Of a DNA stretch of 34,919 nucleotides, positions 8,285 through 15,399 are shown one piece after another. The DNA comes from an uncultured Victivallis sp. (GTDB lineage Bacteria; Verrucomicrobiota; Lentisphaeria; Victivallales; Victivallaceae): contig CALXOE010000045.1 of NCBI GenBank assembly GCA_944389935.1, positions 1 through 34,919 of the forward strand. The letters run 5' to 3'. How positions within the stretch are numbered: the stretch's first letter is position 1; each line of letters opens with the position of its first letter. A program made the position numbers and the translations under genes. The notes under the pieces are model-generated. The model searched no databases. It had not been told where the DNA came from and saw nothing but the letters and a program-made list of their open reading frames with translations.

Positions 8285-8442
8285 CATTCGCAGTCTTCAA
8301 GCGGGTCGACTCAGGAAAACGCCAAAGTACAGAGAAAAGATCGCTGCCTGGAGTGCGTCATTCTATTGGCGTACTCTGTTTGCATGGTCTTTTCGGGTAT
8401 TGGCGTACCTCCTGAGTCGTGGAACAGGGTACGTCTTTTTTT
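8285..8442 (+). ncRNA. Candidate structured non-coding RNA (rod-like hairpin)
   Basis: Nested pairing is seen: CGACTCAGGA (8307-8316) with TCCTGAGTCG (8410-8419), ACGCCAA (8319-8325) with TTGGCGT (8400-8406), GAAAAGATC (8334-8342) with GGTCTTTTC (8386-8394), and GAGTGCGTCA (8351-8360) with TGGCGTACTC (8367-8376) around loop TTCTAT. The third and fourth stems include G-U pairs. A T-run follows at 8434-8442. With the promoter at 8195-8223 the transcript would be about 210 bases. Size and rod shape recall 6S RNA, but I cannot show that identity; a MITE-like element with terminal inverted repeats is an alternative. The 5' boundary is uncertain. Confidence 0.4.
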
Positions 8443-8469
8443 GTACCCCAATTAGAAACTATCTACAAT
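8441..8469 (+). promoter_or_regulatory. Promoter of the zinc-ribbon/TM2 gene
   Basis: TTGTAC at 8441-8446, 17-base spacer, TACAAT at 8464-8469. Start would be near 8476, giving a leader of about 170 bases before ATG 8649. It begins right where the RNA candidate ends. Confidence 0.45.
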
Positions 8470-8514
8470 ATGGAGGTTGAGTAATAGCATTTGAGGTGTT
8501 CCATTGTAACGTTG

Positions 8515-8587
8515 GGAAAGAAAAGCCACTGTAATCAGAACAGTGTAGCTGGTTCTTTCCAGTCTGAAAGAGCCCGGGTAATTCAGA
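8515..8587 (+). promoter_or_regulatory. Structured 5' leader of the zinc-ribbon/TM2 gene
   Basis: GGAAAGAA (about 8515-8522) pairs with TTCTTTCC (8553-8560), enclosing the hairpin CACTGT (8527-8532)/ACAGTG (8540-8545). A further hairpin TCTGAA (8563-8568)/TTCAGA (8582-8587) follows. No known riboswitch consensus is matched. Confidence 0.35.
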
Positions 8588-8648
8588 CCCTGGTTCATTT
8601 TTCAGGAAGTAGATCGGAGAAATTTCAAATCAGCAAGGAGAAAATACG

Positions 8649-9179
8649 ATGTTCTGTACGAATTGCGGGAATGAAGTTGCGGAAAATGCGGTGGTTTGCA
8701 TCAAATGCGGAGTTCCTCCGCGGAACTCAAAGAAATTTTGTTACAACTGCGGAGCTGCAATTCAGGAAGCTCAGATTGTCTGTGTGAAATGTGGTGTTTC
8801 TTTGTCTTCCGTCGGAGCCGGAAATGTTTCGCTCGGCAAATCGACTCGGGGAGAAGCTTCCGAAGCCCCGCGCTCATCCCTGGTTGATCAGATCAAAGGC
8901 TTGTTCAAACCAGCCGTGCTTCCTCCCAGAACGCCGGATATTGAGGCTTTGGCGGCAGGGCCGGCAAAAAGTCGAAAGGTCTATCTGCTGTTGGGGTTGT
9001 TTCTGGGGGGGTGGGGAATTCATAATTTCTATGCCGGATATCGTCAGAGAGCATTGGCTGCATTGTTGTGTTCGATCATTCCTCCCTGTTGTTTTGTGCT
9101 TGGTATTGCAAGCCTTATTGGAGCTATTCAGGATCTGATTAATACACGCCGTGATGCAGCCGGGCGTCCTATGGTATGA
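8649..9179 (+). CDS. Double zinc-ribbon TM2-domain membrane protein
   Basis: 176 residues; AAGGAG stands just upstream of ATG 8649. Residues 1-55 hold two zinc ribbons with four CxxC knuckles (CTNCG, CIKCG, CYNCG, CVKCG). A variable linker follows. From about residue 110 there is a TM2 domain (KSRKVYLLLGLFLGGWGIHNFYAGY) and a second hydrophobic segment ending in an amphipathic tail. TM2 proteins are small two-helix membrane proteins of unknown function; zinc-ribbon fusions are common in bacteria. It is coupled by an ATGA overlap to the DUF2752 gene. A decayed copy of the zinc-ribbon part lies downstream. Confidence 0.85.
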   Translation: MFCTNCGNEVAENAVVCIKCGVPPRNSKKFCYNCGAAIQEAQIVCVKCGVSLSSVGAGNVSLGKSTRGEASEAPRSSLVDQIKGLFKPAVLPPRTPDIEALAAGPAKSRKVYLLLGLFLGGWGIHNFYAGYRQRALAALLCSIIPPCCFVLGIASLIGAIQDLINTRRDAAGRPMV

Positions 9180-9547
9180 GGAAAACTTATTTCATAACGG
9201 GCGCGACTGTGATCTTTCTGATCATGGTCGCGCTATGGGTACTGTACCGGGTGGGTCCAGAAAGGGGTTGGTTCCCGCCCTGCTTTTTTCATTCCGTAAC
9301 TCATCTGTACTGCCCTGGGTGTGGTTCGACCCGAGCAGTGTATCGATTGCTGCATGGTGATCTGAAAGGATGCTTTTCCGCCAATGTGCTGCTGTTTCCC
9401 TCCGCTCTGCTGACTTTGTGGGTGGCAAGAAGAATGGATACTCCATTGAGCGGCAGGGAATATTTCAGTATCATCGTACTCTATCTTTTTTACGGGATTG
9501 CCCGGAATCTGCCGTTTGAACCGTTCGTTTTTCTGATGCCGCGATAA
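9176..9547 (+). CDS. DUF2752 membrane protein
   Basis: 123 residues. The start ATG 9176 overlaps the TGA of the TM2 gene (ATGA), so translation is coupled. The signature CPGCGSTRAVYRLLHGDLKGCFSAN (residues about 48-72) is the DUF2752 motif with its conserved cysteines. There are three hydrophobic segments (about 5-25, 73-87, 98-112). The function of the family is unknown. Pairing with a TM2 protein is a common arrangement and suggests they work in one membrane process. Confidence 0.85.
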   Translation: MRKTYFITGATVIFLIMVALWVLYRVGPERGWFPPCFFHSVTHLYCPGCGSTRAVYRLLHGDLKGCFSANVLLFPSALLTLWVARRMDTPLSGREYFSIIVLYLFYGIARNLPFEPFVFLMPR

Positions 9548-9602
9548 CATTGGTAAAACCGATTTCCCTGCTGAAGAAGCCGGAAACTATAGGAAAACTG
9601 AG

Positions 9603-9866
9603 ATATTCTGTAAAAATTGTGGGAATGGGGTTGTGGACAACATCGTCATTTGCGTCAACTGCGGAGTTCCTCCGCGGCAGAAAAAGAACTATTGTGGCTG
9701 TTGCCGCGTCAAGATCGCCCCTCGGACAGGCAGCTGGGTTGCGTGAAGTGCGGCATAAGTCTCAACAATAATAGCGGTTCGGGAGGCAAAATTGCAAGGC
9801 GTAGCCAATCCAGTCGATCAGCTGCTGGCAAAGTATTCCGATGCAGCAATACAAATCTTGAATTGA
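9603..9866 (+). pseudogene. Decayed copy of the zinc-ribbon/TM2 gene
   Basis: The frame from 9603 reads I-F-C-K-N-C-G-N-G-V-V-D-N, aligning with the first residues of the intact protein at 8649, and shares the 18-base stretch coding CGVPPR. The start codon is changed (ATA at 9603-9605 where the intact gene has ATG) and a TGA lies in frame upstream. The frame ends early at TGA 9744-9746; a shift then gives CVKCGISL, and a further shift gives NPVDQLLAKY, matching SLVDQIKGLF of the intact gene. The TM2 part is missing. At least two frameshifts plus the lost start make it non-functional. Confidence 0.75.
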
Positions 9867-9910
9867 CCGTCAAACGCATTTGTTTCTCGATATTCCCGAC
9901 AAAAACACAA

Positions 9911-9960
9911 ACCTCCTGCGAATAATAGGTTGAATTACCGCAATTCGCAGGAGGTTCTCT
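9911..9960 (+). terminator. Rho-independent terminator
   Basis: ACCTCCTGCGAAT (9911-9923) pairs perfectly over 13 bases with ATTCGCAGGAGGT (9943-9955), followed by TCTCTTTT. The T-run is interrupted. It closes the zinc-ribbon region and separates it from the next operon. Confidence 0.6.
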
Positions 9961-10005
9961 TTTCCTCCCGCGGCAGAAAAACGCATTTTTCACAGGAGGA
10001 ACAAT

Positions 10006-10518
10006 ATGCAGGATTCCGGCATCACCGCCATGACCGGAAACAATATCGAAACTTTCGCCGGTCTCGTCAGAAATTGTCTCTCGCCGGAAACATGCGTCCC
10101 GGCGACTCTCGACGTCGCCTATCTCCTCGGCAACCTCGACGGCTGGTTCACCGAAAAACAGGACCGCAGTTTCGAGCGCATCGCCTCCGCCCTCGGCAGA
10201 AAACCGGCCGACGTCTCTCCCGACGCCGTCGGCCTCAATGCCAAACTCGCCCATCTCCGGGGACGGATTCCCGAAAAGGAGTTCCTCGACACTTTCCTCG
10301 CCGGAGTCAGACCCGCCTGCGAAATTCTCGGCAGAACTCCGAATTTTCCCGTTCGTCACGCTTTTGCTCTGTGGCTCGCCGTCAGCCTCGCCGACGGCGC
10401 CATCTCCCCCATCTGCAAAAAAGCACTCGAACGGCTGCATAACCAGGTTCAATCTTATACCGCGGCCGACCGCGGCGAAAACGAAAAAAACAGCGCAAAC
10501 CGCAGAAATCGGTCATGA
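10006..10518 (+). CDS. TerB-like helical protein (tentative)
   Basis: 170 residues; AGGAGGA lies 5-6 bases before ATG 10006, one of the strongest ribosome sites in the window. The protein is all-helical with two segments of TerB/DjlA-N character: VAYLLGNLDGWFTEKQDRSF (residues about 38-57) and LWLAVSLADGAISPICKKAL (about 122-141). Both have the A/L-x-DG pattern followed by a polar turn and a helix. TerB-like domains bind metal or mediate membrane-stress complexes in other bacteria; that role is only suggested here. It starts a four-gene string: its TGA overlaps the ATG of the next gene. Confidence 0.6.
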   Translation: MQDSGITAMTGNNIETFAGLVRNCLSPETCVPATLDVAYLLGNLDGWFTEKQDRSFERIASALGRKPADVSPDAVGLNAKLAHLRGRIPEKEFLDTFLAGVRPACEILGRTPNFPVRHAFALWLAVSLADGAISPICKKALERLHNQVQSYTAADRGENEKNSANRRNRS

Positions 10519-10712
10519 AGAAAAGCAACGGAGATCTCCTCGCATTGATCATCGTAGTTCTGGTGACAATTCTGTCCCCCTTCCTAGTCTGGGCAGCCGA
10601 ACTGCGCTGTGCCATTTTCGTCTATCTTCTACCATTCCTGGCTGTCGGGGCGATCGGATTCGCCCTGTTGTTCTTTTATTATTATTTCTTCAAAGGATTG
10701 AAAGGATCGTAA
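10515..10712 (+). CDS. Small two-helix membrane protein
   Basis: 65 residues. ATG 10515 overlaps the previous stop (ATGA). Two hydrophobic helices (about 8-27 and 34-58) are joined by a short loop; the second is rich in aromatic residues (FYYYFF). No family is recognised. Its place between the TerB-like gene and the acidic gene suggests it anchors or regulates that group. Confidence 0.65.
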   Translation: MKKSNGDLLALIIVVLVTILSPFLVWAAELRCAIFVYLLPFLAVGAIGFALLFFYYYFFKGLKGS

Positions 10713-10714
10713 CC

Positions 10715-10954
10715 ATGGATAACAGAGAATGGAAAACGCCGCAGGAAATCGACGAAATGCTCCGTGATCTTGACGAAATTGCCGAAGATATCGAAAAAGC
10801 CATCAACATGTGGCCCGGGATCGAAGCCGAGTTTCTGGCAGAACATGATTCGGTGCAGACCGAAAGCGAGAACGAAAACGAGAACGAAAGCGAAAACGAG
10901 AACGGCAACGATCCGGAGCCGTCAATGGAAGAGGAAAAGGAGGAAACAAAATGA
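10715..10954 (+). CDS. Small acidic protein with Asn-Glu repeat
   Basis: 79 residues from ATG 10715, two bases after the previous stop. Residues 8-45 are predicted helical and acidic (EIDEMLRDLDEIAEDIEKAI). Residues 50-64 are a Ser/Glu-Asn repeat (SENENENESENENGN) coded by GAA/GAG-AAC hexamers, then a Glu-rich tail. No family is recognised. It looks like a cytoplasmic disordered linker or chaperone-type protein. The next gene starts inside its stop codon. Confidence 0.6.
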   Translation: MDNREWKTPQEIDEMLRDLDEIAEDIEKAINMWPGIEAEFLAEHDSVQTESENENENESENENGNDPEPSMEEEKEETK

Positions 10955-11358
10955 AGAAAGGTCTTTTGATTGTCTGTTTGATTGGTTCTGCGCTTCTGGC
11001 GTTCGGAGGCCCCCCGGGAGGTGCTCCGCCGCGCCACGGCGGCCCCGGTCCGCGTCACCACAGGCACGGCGGCGACGGCGTCCGGCTCGCGGCGGATATC
11101 ACGGCAATCGTGGCGAACAGCCTCGGAATCCTGAATGAGCTGGCCGCTCCCCGCAGTTACTGCGTCGCCCCCGCCGCCCCCTGCGTGACAACCCCGGTTT
11201 ATGTTCAGCCGGTACCGGTTTACGCGGAACCGGTCTGCCCGGTACCGGTCTACCGGACTCCGGTCTACCGCGTGCCGGGCGGTCGCCCCTCCGCTCCGCC
11301 GCCGGCGCGGTGGTATTACGCTCCGCCGCGCCGGTTCGCGCCGCGATGCCCGCGCTGA
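10951..11358 (+). CDS. Small secreted Pro/His/Tyr-rich protein
   Basis: 135 residues; ATG 10951 overlaps the preceding TGA. A signal peptide (about 1-18, MKKGLLIVCLIGSALLAFG) is clear. The mature part has a Gly/Pro/His-rich stretch (HGGPGPRHHRHGG), a helix (about 47-66), then PVY-type repeats (PVYVQPVPVYAEPV, PVYRTPVYRVP) and an Arg/Pro/Tyr-rich basic end. It has four cysteines. Such composition suggests an envelope or periplasmic protein, possibly metal-binding through histidines. No family is recognised. It is the last gene of the operon. Confidence 0.65.
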   Translation: MKKGLLIVCLIGSALLAFGGPPGGAPPRHGGPGPRHHRHGGDGVRLAADITAIVANSLGILNELAAPRSYCVAPAAPCVTTPVYVQPVPVYAEPVCPVPVYRTPVYRVPGGRPSAPPPARWYYAPPRRFAPRCPR

Positions 11359-11406
11359 CCCGGATTCCCGGGAAATGCGATGCGCGGCTCCCGAAATTCA
11401 TCGGGA

Positions 11407-11442
11407 ATGATGATAATGATGATAATGATGATGAGGAGGAGG
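11407..11442. repeat. GAT/AAT microsatellite
   Basis: An ATGATGATA-type trinucleotide tract runs into GAGGAGGAGG in the gap between two converging genes (11359-11482). No clear terminator is seen in this gap. Confidence 0.6.
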
Positions 11443-11482
11443 TTGAAAATCCTCCCCCATTCGCCGGCAGACTCGTCCTGAG

Positions 11483-13996
11483 TTACGGCTTCGCTGCCCG
11501 GGAGACTCCAAAGGAGCATCCGAGATATCGGCCGGTACGGCTTTCCGGCTCCCGGGCGACGGTTTCCGGCGTTCCGGCAACGACGATCCGGCCGCCCTCG
11601 CTTCCGCCGCCCGGCCCCATGTCGATGATGTAATCGGCATTGCGGATCACATCGAGGTCATGTTCGATCACGATGACTGTCGCGCCGTTCGCGATCAATT
11701 TCTGGAACACGCCGATCAGAAGCCGGACATCCAGCGGATGCAGCCCGATGGTGGGCTCGTCAAAGACGAACAGCGAATCCTCCTGCGTCCGGCCCATCTC
11801 GCCGGAGAGTTTCAGTCGCTGCGCTTCGCCGCCGGAAAGACCCGGAGTCTCCTCCTCGAGCGTCAGGTAACCGAGCCCCAGATCGCGGAGCGTCTCGAGT
11901 CTCCGGCGAACCACGGGCCAGCCGTCGCAGAACGACAACGCCGCATTGATGTCCATGTGCATCAACTCCGGCAACGAGCGGAGTTCCCCCCGCCGGTTCG
12001 AGAGCCGAATCTCCCCGGCCGCGGCGGAATACCGCGTGCCGTGGCACTCCGGACAGGGAATTTCCACATCCGGCAGAAACTGGACGTCCAGACTGATCGT
12101 GCCGGTGCCGTCGCAGCCCGGACAGCGCAGCTGCCCGGTGTTGTAGGAGAAATCCCCCGCCTTGAAACCGCGCTTCTTCGCATCAGGAGTCGCCGCATAG
12201 AGTTTGCGCAATTCATCATGGACGTTGGCGTACGTCGCCACGGTGGAACGCACGTTGATCCCGATCGGCGTGGCGTCGATCAGCTTCACCTGCCGGATTC
12301 TCCCCGGATCGACCGCAAGCACATGGGCGGGCAGTTTTTTCCCGGCGATGGCGGCTTCCAGCCCCGGAATGAGACTCTCGAGAATCAGCGTCGTCTTTCC
12401 GGAACCCGAGACGCCGGTCACCACCGTGAGCCGCCCCGCCGGAATATCGGCGCAGAGCGGCCGGACCGTGTGAATCGCACCAGTCGAGAGGTGAATCCTC
12501 CCGAGAGAAAAGAGTTCATGCTCCGGGGCGCGGGGACGGACGCTCGTCTCCGCTTTTCCGGAGAGAAACGGTCCGATCTGAGAAGCAGGATCGGCCGCAA
12601 TTTCCGCCACGCTCCCCCGGGCGATGACACGGCCCCCCTCCGCCCCGGCGCCCGGCCCCATTTCGATGAGGTAATCAGCCCCGGAGAGAATCTGCGTATC
12701 ATGGTCGACCAGCACCACGGAGTTGCCGTCGGAAATCAGATCGTCCATGACCCCCGTCAGCCCGGCGAGATTGAAAGGATGAAGACCGATCGAGGGTTCG
12801 TCAAGGACGTAAAGCACGCCGGTCGTACGGTTGCGGACCGCCCGCGCAAGCTGCATCCGCTGCCGCTCTCCGGTCGACAAAGTTGAAGCCGCCCGGTCGA
12901 GCGTCAGATATCCGAGCCCCAGATCGAGCAGCCGCCGGGCCGCCGTCCGGAACGAGTCGCAGATGCTCACGGCCATCTTCCGCATCTCGGCGGGGAGCGA
13001 ATCGGGAACGCCGTCCACCCAGTCGCAGAGTTCGGAGAGCGTCATCCGGCATGCCGCATCGAGGGAGATGCCCCGCACCTCCGGCATCCGGGCCGCGGCC
13101 GAAAGGCGGCTGCCCCCGCAGTCGGGACAGATGCTCTCGCACAGAAACCGCGCGACCCGCTTCATGCCGCTCTCGTCCTTGACTTTCGCAAGCGCGTTCT
13201 CGACGGTGCGGACGGCGCTGTAATAGGTGAAGTCGAGCTCTCCGGCGGAATCGGTGTTCTTCGCATGGTAAAAGATATGTTTCTTCACTGCTGGCCCGTC
13301 GTAGACGATCTCTTTCTCTTCCGGCGTGAGTTCGGAGAACGGAACGTCGGTGCGGACTCCCATCGCCCGGCAGACGTCGACCATCAGCGACCACATCAGA
13401 CTCTTCCACGGAGCGACGGCACCGGCTTCGATGGAGAGGGACTCATCCGGAACCAGGGTGGAGCGGTCCACGGTCCGCACAATGCCGGTGCCGTCGCAGG
13501 TGCGGCAGGCCCCCCGGCTGTTGAACGCGAGATCCTCCGCCCCCGGAGGTGTGACGACAACACCGCATACCGGACAACGCAACTCCATTCCGGCAGCGAC
13601 CGCGGTCGACGGGGCGAGCCGGTGACCGTTCGGGCAGCGGTGACTCGCCAGCCGGGAAAACATCAGCCGCAAGCTGTTCAGAAGTTCGGTTCCGGTTCCG
13701 AACGTGCTGCGAATTCCGGGAACTCCGGGACGCTGGTGCAGAGCGAGCGCGGCCGGAACATAGAGAACCTCGTCAACTTCCGCTTTCGCCGCCTGCGTCA
13801 TCCTGCGGCGGGTATAGGTGGAGAGAGCCTCGAGATATCGGCGCGATCCCTCCGCATAGAGGACGCCGAGTGCGAGGGAAGACTTGCCGGAGCCGGAGAC
13901 CCCCGCGATTCCGACGATCCGGTTCAACGGCACATCCACATCGATGTTCTTCAAATTGTGGACCCGGGCGCCATGGATTTCAATATGGTCTTTCAT
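11483..13996 (-). CDS. UvrA paralogue lacking the UvrB-binding domain
   Basis: 837 residues against about 940 for housekeeping UvrA. It has two ABC ATPase halves: Walker A GVSGSGKSS at 32-40 and GVSGSGKTT at about 528-536; signatures LSTGERQR (373-380) and LSGGEAQRLK (720-729); Walker B LDEPSIGLHP (398-407) and a second FDEPTIGLHP. Zinc knuckles are present (CPVCG 141-145, CRTCDG 164-169, CPDCGG, CPGCDG, CPECHG). In E. coli UvrA about 130 residues of UvrB-binding domain separate the first CP-x-H motif from CPICG; here CPNGHRLAPS runs almost directly into CPVCG. It may therefore bind DNA without recruiting UvrB, as in UvrA2-type drug-resistance proteins. No Shine-Dalgarno is evident before ATG 13996. 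Confidence 0.85.
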   Translation of the reverse strand: MKDHIEIHGARVHNLKNIDVDVPLNRIVGIAGVSGSGKSSLALGVLYAEGSRRYLEALSTYTRRRMTQAAKAEVDEVLYVPAALALHQRPGVPGIRSTFGTGTELLNSLRLMFSRLASHRCPNGHRLAPSTAVAAGMELRCPVCGVVVTPPGAEDLAFNSRGACRTCDGTGIVRTVDRSTLVPDESLSIEAGAVAPWKSLMWSLMVDVCRAMGVRTDVPFSELTPEEKEIVYDGPAVKKHIFYHAKNTDSAGELDFTYYSAVRTVENALAKVKDESGMKRVARFLCESICPDCGGSRLSAAARMPEVRGISLDAACRMTLSELCDWVDGVPDSLPAEMRKMAVSICDSFRTAARRLLDLGLGYLTLDRAASTLSTGERQRMQLARAVRNRTTGVLYVLDEPSIGLHPFNLAGLTGVMDDLISDGNSVVLVDHDTQILSGADYLIEMGPGAGAEGGRVIARGSVAEIAADPASQIGPFLSGKAETSVRPRAPEHELFSLGRIHLSTGAIHTVRPLCADIPAGRLTVVTGVSGSGKTTLILESLIPGLEAAIAGKKLPAHVLAVDPGRIRQVKLIDATPIGINVRSTVATYANVHDELRKLYAATPDAKKRGFKAGDFSYNTGQLRCPGCDGTGTISLDVQFLPDVEIPCPECHGTRYSAAAGEIRLSNRRGELRSLPELMHMDINAALSFCDGWPVVRRRLETLRDLGLGYLTLEEETPGLSGGEAQRLKLSGEMGRTQEDSLFVFDEPTIGLHPLDVRLLIGVFQKLIANGATVIVIEHDLDVIRNADYIIDMGPGGGSEGGRIVVAGTPETVAREPESRTGRYLGCSFGVSRAAKP

Positions 13997-14129
13997 TGGA
14001 GGAGCTGTTTTTCTTTCCTTAGCATGCTGTTTGCTTTACTATAGCATGAAACAGGGAAAAAATCGCCTCCGGGAGATGTGGAAATTCCGGAAAAACCGCC
14101 CTGCCCTGCTCCGCGGCACCGGGGAAATT

Positions 14130-14573
14130 TCACCGGGGATCCCGATCCCCGCCGGCGGGAGGAGTGCAGGAAAAATCGAATTCGGCCTGCACCGGAGTCT
14201 CTCCTGCCGCCTCTCCGGTCTCACGGCACTTGCGTTCCATGAAAGCGATCTGATCCGGGCGCAGTTTCGACTTCTGCACAATCCGGTACGGGCGGCTGTC
14301 CGCGCAACGACCTCCGCGCGTTTCGGAATGAAACTGGACACAATAAAAATTTCCCCCGGTCAAAACAACGAAAATATCTCCGGCAGGAGCCGGAGGACAC
14401 GCATGGCGTTCGCGCTTCGCCCGCCGATATTCCGCCAGAGCCGCATGCTTCCGCTGAATCAGTTCATCCACGCGACGCCGGGCAACAGCCGCAGGCATCA
14501 GCCGCACCGGAAGCGTCTCAAGAAATCTGCCGGTCGTTCCCATCGTATTTTTCCCTTTCTCCCTTTTTCGCAT
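14130..14573 (-). CDS. Hypothetical basic protein
   Basis: 147 residues from ATG 14573, preceded by AAGGAG 9 bases upstream; ATG 14543 is an alternative with GGGAGA upstream. Residues 20-60 form a basic helix (AAVARRRVDELIQRKHAALAEYRRAKRERHA). A short beta segment follows (GDIFVVLTGGNFYCVQFH), then a helix and a Pro-rich tail. No family is recognised. It lies 20 bases after the SprT-like gene and 133 bases before the UvrA paralogue, all on the same strand, so the three may be co-expressed. Confidence 0.6.
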   Translation of the reverse strand: MRKREKGKNTMGTTGRFLETLPVRLMPAAVARRRVDELIQRKHAALAEYRRAKRERHACPPAPAGDIFVVLTGGNFYCVQFHSETRGGRCADSRPYRIVQKSKLRPDQIAFMERKCRETGEAAGETPVQAEFDFSCTPPAGGDRDPR

Positions 14574-14593
14574 TGATCCGCACTCCTTTCCCG

Positions 14594-15202
14594 TCACGAG
14601 GCTGCTTCCGTGCGGCAGTCGGTGGAAGAGTCCCGCCTCAACCGGAGAGTGTGGTCGAGATAAGCGTGAAAGATATCGATCTCATCCCAGTCCGGCTTCG
14701 GCATCGTTCCGACGCGCGCCCCCAGACTGCGCAGACTCTCCGGCAGCCGGAGTTGCCGGCGGGAGACCGTCTCAAGGCATCGGGAAAACGGAGTGTCCTC
14801 CTGGTAACTCATTGATTTGTCGTCATATCCGACCCGGAGCATGCGTTCGTAAAATCTCCGATCGTGCTTCGTGCTCCGGGTATACTGATAATCCCGGATG
14901 TGATTCATCTCGTGCAGTATGACCCCGAGCAGACACCCGCTGGAGAGCTCCATGCACGGAAATAAATTGATCTCCATGGAACAGAACGGTTTGCGCCGCC
15001 ACGGAATCGAGAGGCAACTGGTCATTGCGAAGATTCTTTTCTGATTTCCGTCCAGATTCAGGGTCAGAGGGACACGCTCGAGCCGTCCCTGAAAGCAGTG
15101 CAGATTCAGCACATCGCAGACAAAGTACAATTTGAAGTAGAGCGAACGGCACTCCCGCAAAAAGTCACCGGAATGCGCAACGGATCCATCGGAAAAATTC
15201 AT
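14594..15202 (-). CDS. SprT-like zinc metalloprotease-family protein
   Basis: 202 residues from ATG 15202, with GGAGG 4 bases upstream. The zinc-binding motif HEMNH stands near residue 100 (GVILHEMNHIRDY), with a later KHDRRFYERM that fits the third ligand region of SprT proteins (usually GHGxxF). The N-terminal half (LYFKLYFVCDVLNLHCFQGRL, VPLTLNLDGNQKRIFAM) matches the SprT pattern of a small substrate-like beta sheet. Eukaryotic Spartan, a relative, cleaves DNA-protein crosslinks; the bacterial role is unproven. Its neighbourhood with a UvrA paralogue makes a DNA-repair link attractive but inferred. Confidence 0.7.
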   Translation of the reverse strand: MNFSDGSVAHSGDFLRECRSLYFKLYFVCDVLNLHCFQGRLERVPLTLNLDGNQKRIFAMTSCLSIPWRRKPFCSMEINLFPCMELSSGCLLGVILHEMNHIRDYQYTRSTKHDRRFYERMLRVGYDDKSMSYQEDTPFSRCLETVSRRQLRLPESLRSLGARVGTMPKPDWDEIDIFHAYLDHTLRLRRDSSTDCRTEAAS

Positions 15203-15399
15203 ATCGCCTCCGCCAGGTTCAGAATTGCAATGCTCGAATCGTCCGCGCCGCGCGGATCGCGCGTCCAGCGGGCGCCGGCAGGATGAGCCGGCCGCTCCCC
15301 GTTCCACGTCGCCGCGGCGGCGGGGCGGAAGCCTCCTGATGTCCCCGGGGGGACACGGGAAAATGTTTCAGAAGTGAGGCGAAACCGTTGCTGATCAAT

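Noticed and set aside
8515..8600. Cobalamin-riboswitch-like bits (GCCACTG and a GGGAAAG string)
   Set aside because: The order and spacing of the consensus boxes do not fit, and the downstream gene has no B12 link.
10863..10908. GAA/GAG-AAC hexamer repeats as a CRISPR-like or VNTR array
   Set aside because: They are in frame, imperfect and without spacers; they simply encode the Asn-Glu repeat of the acidic protein.
11660..12886. 408-codon plus-strand frame opposite the UvrA paralogue
   Set aside because: Arg/Pro-rich composition typical of an antisense frame in GC-rich DNA; the minus-strand gene has clear ABC motifs.
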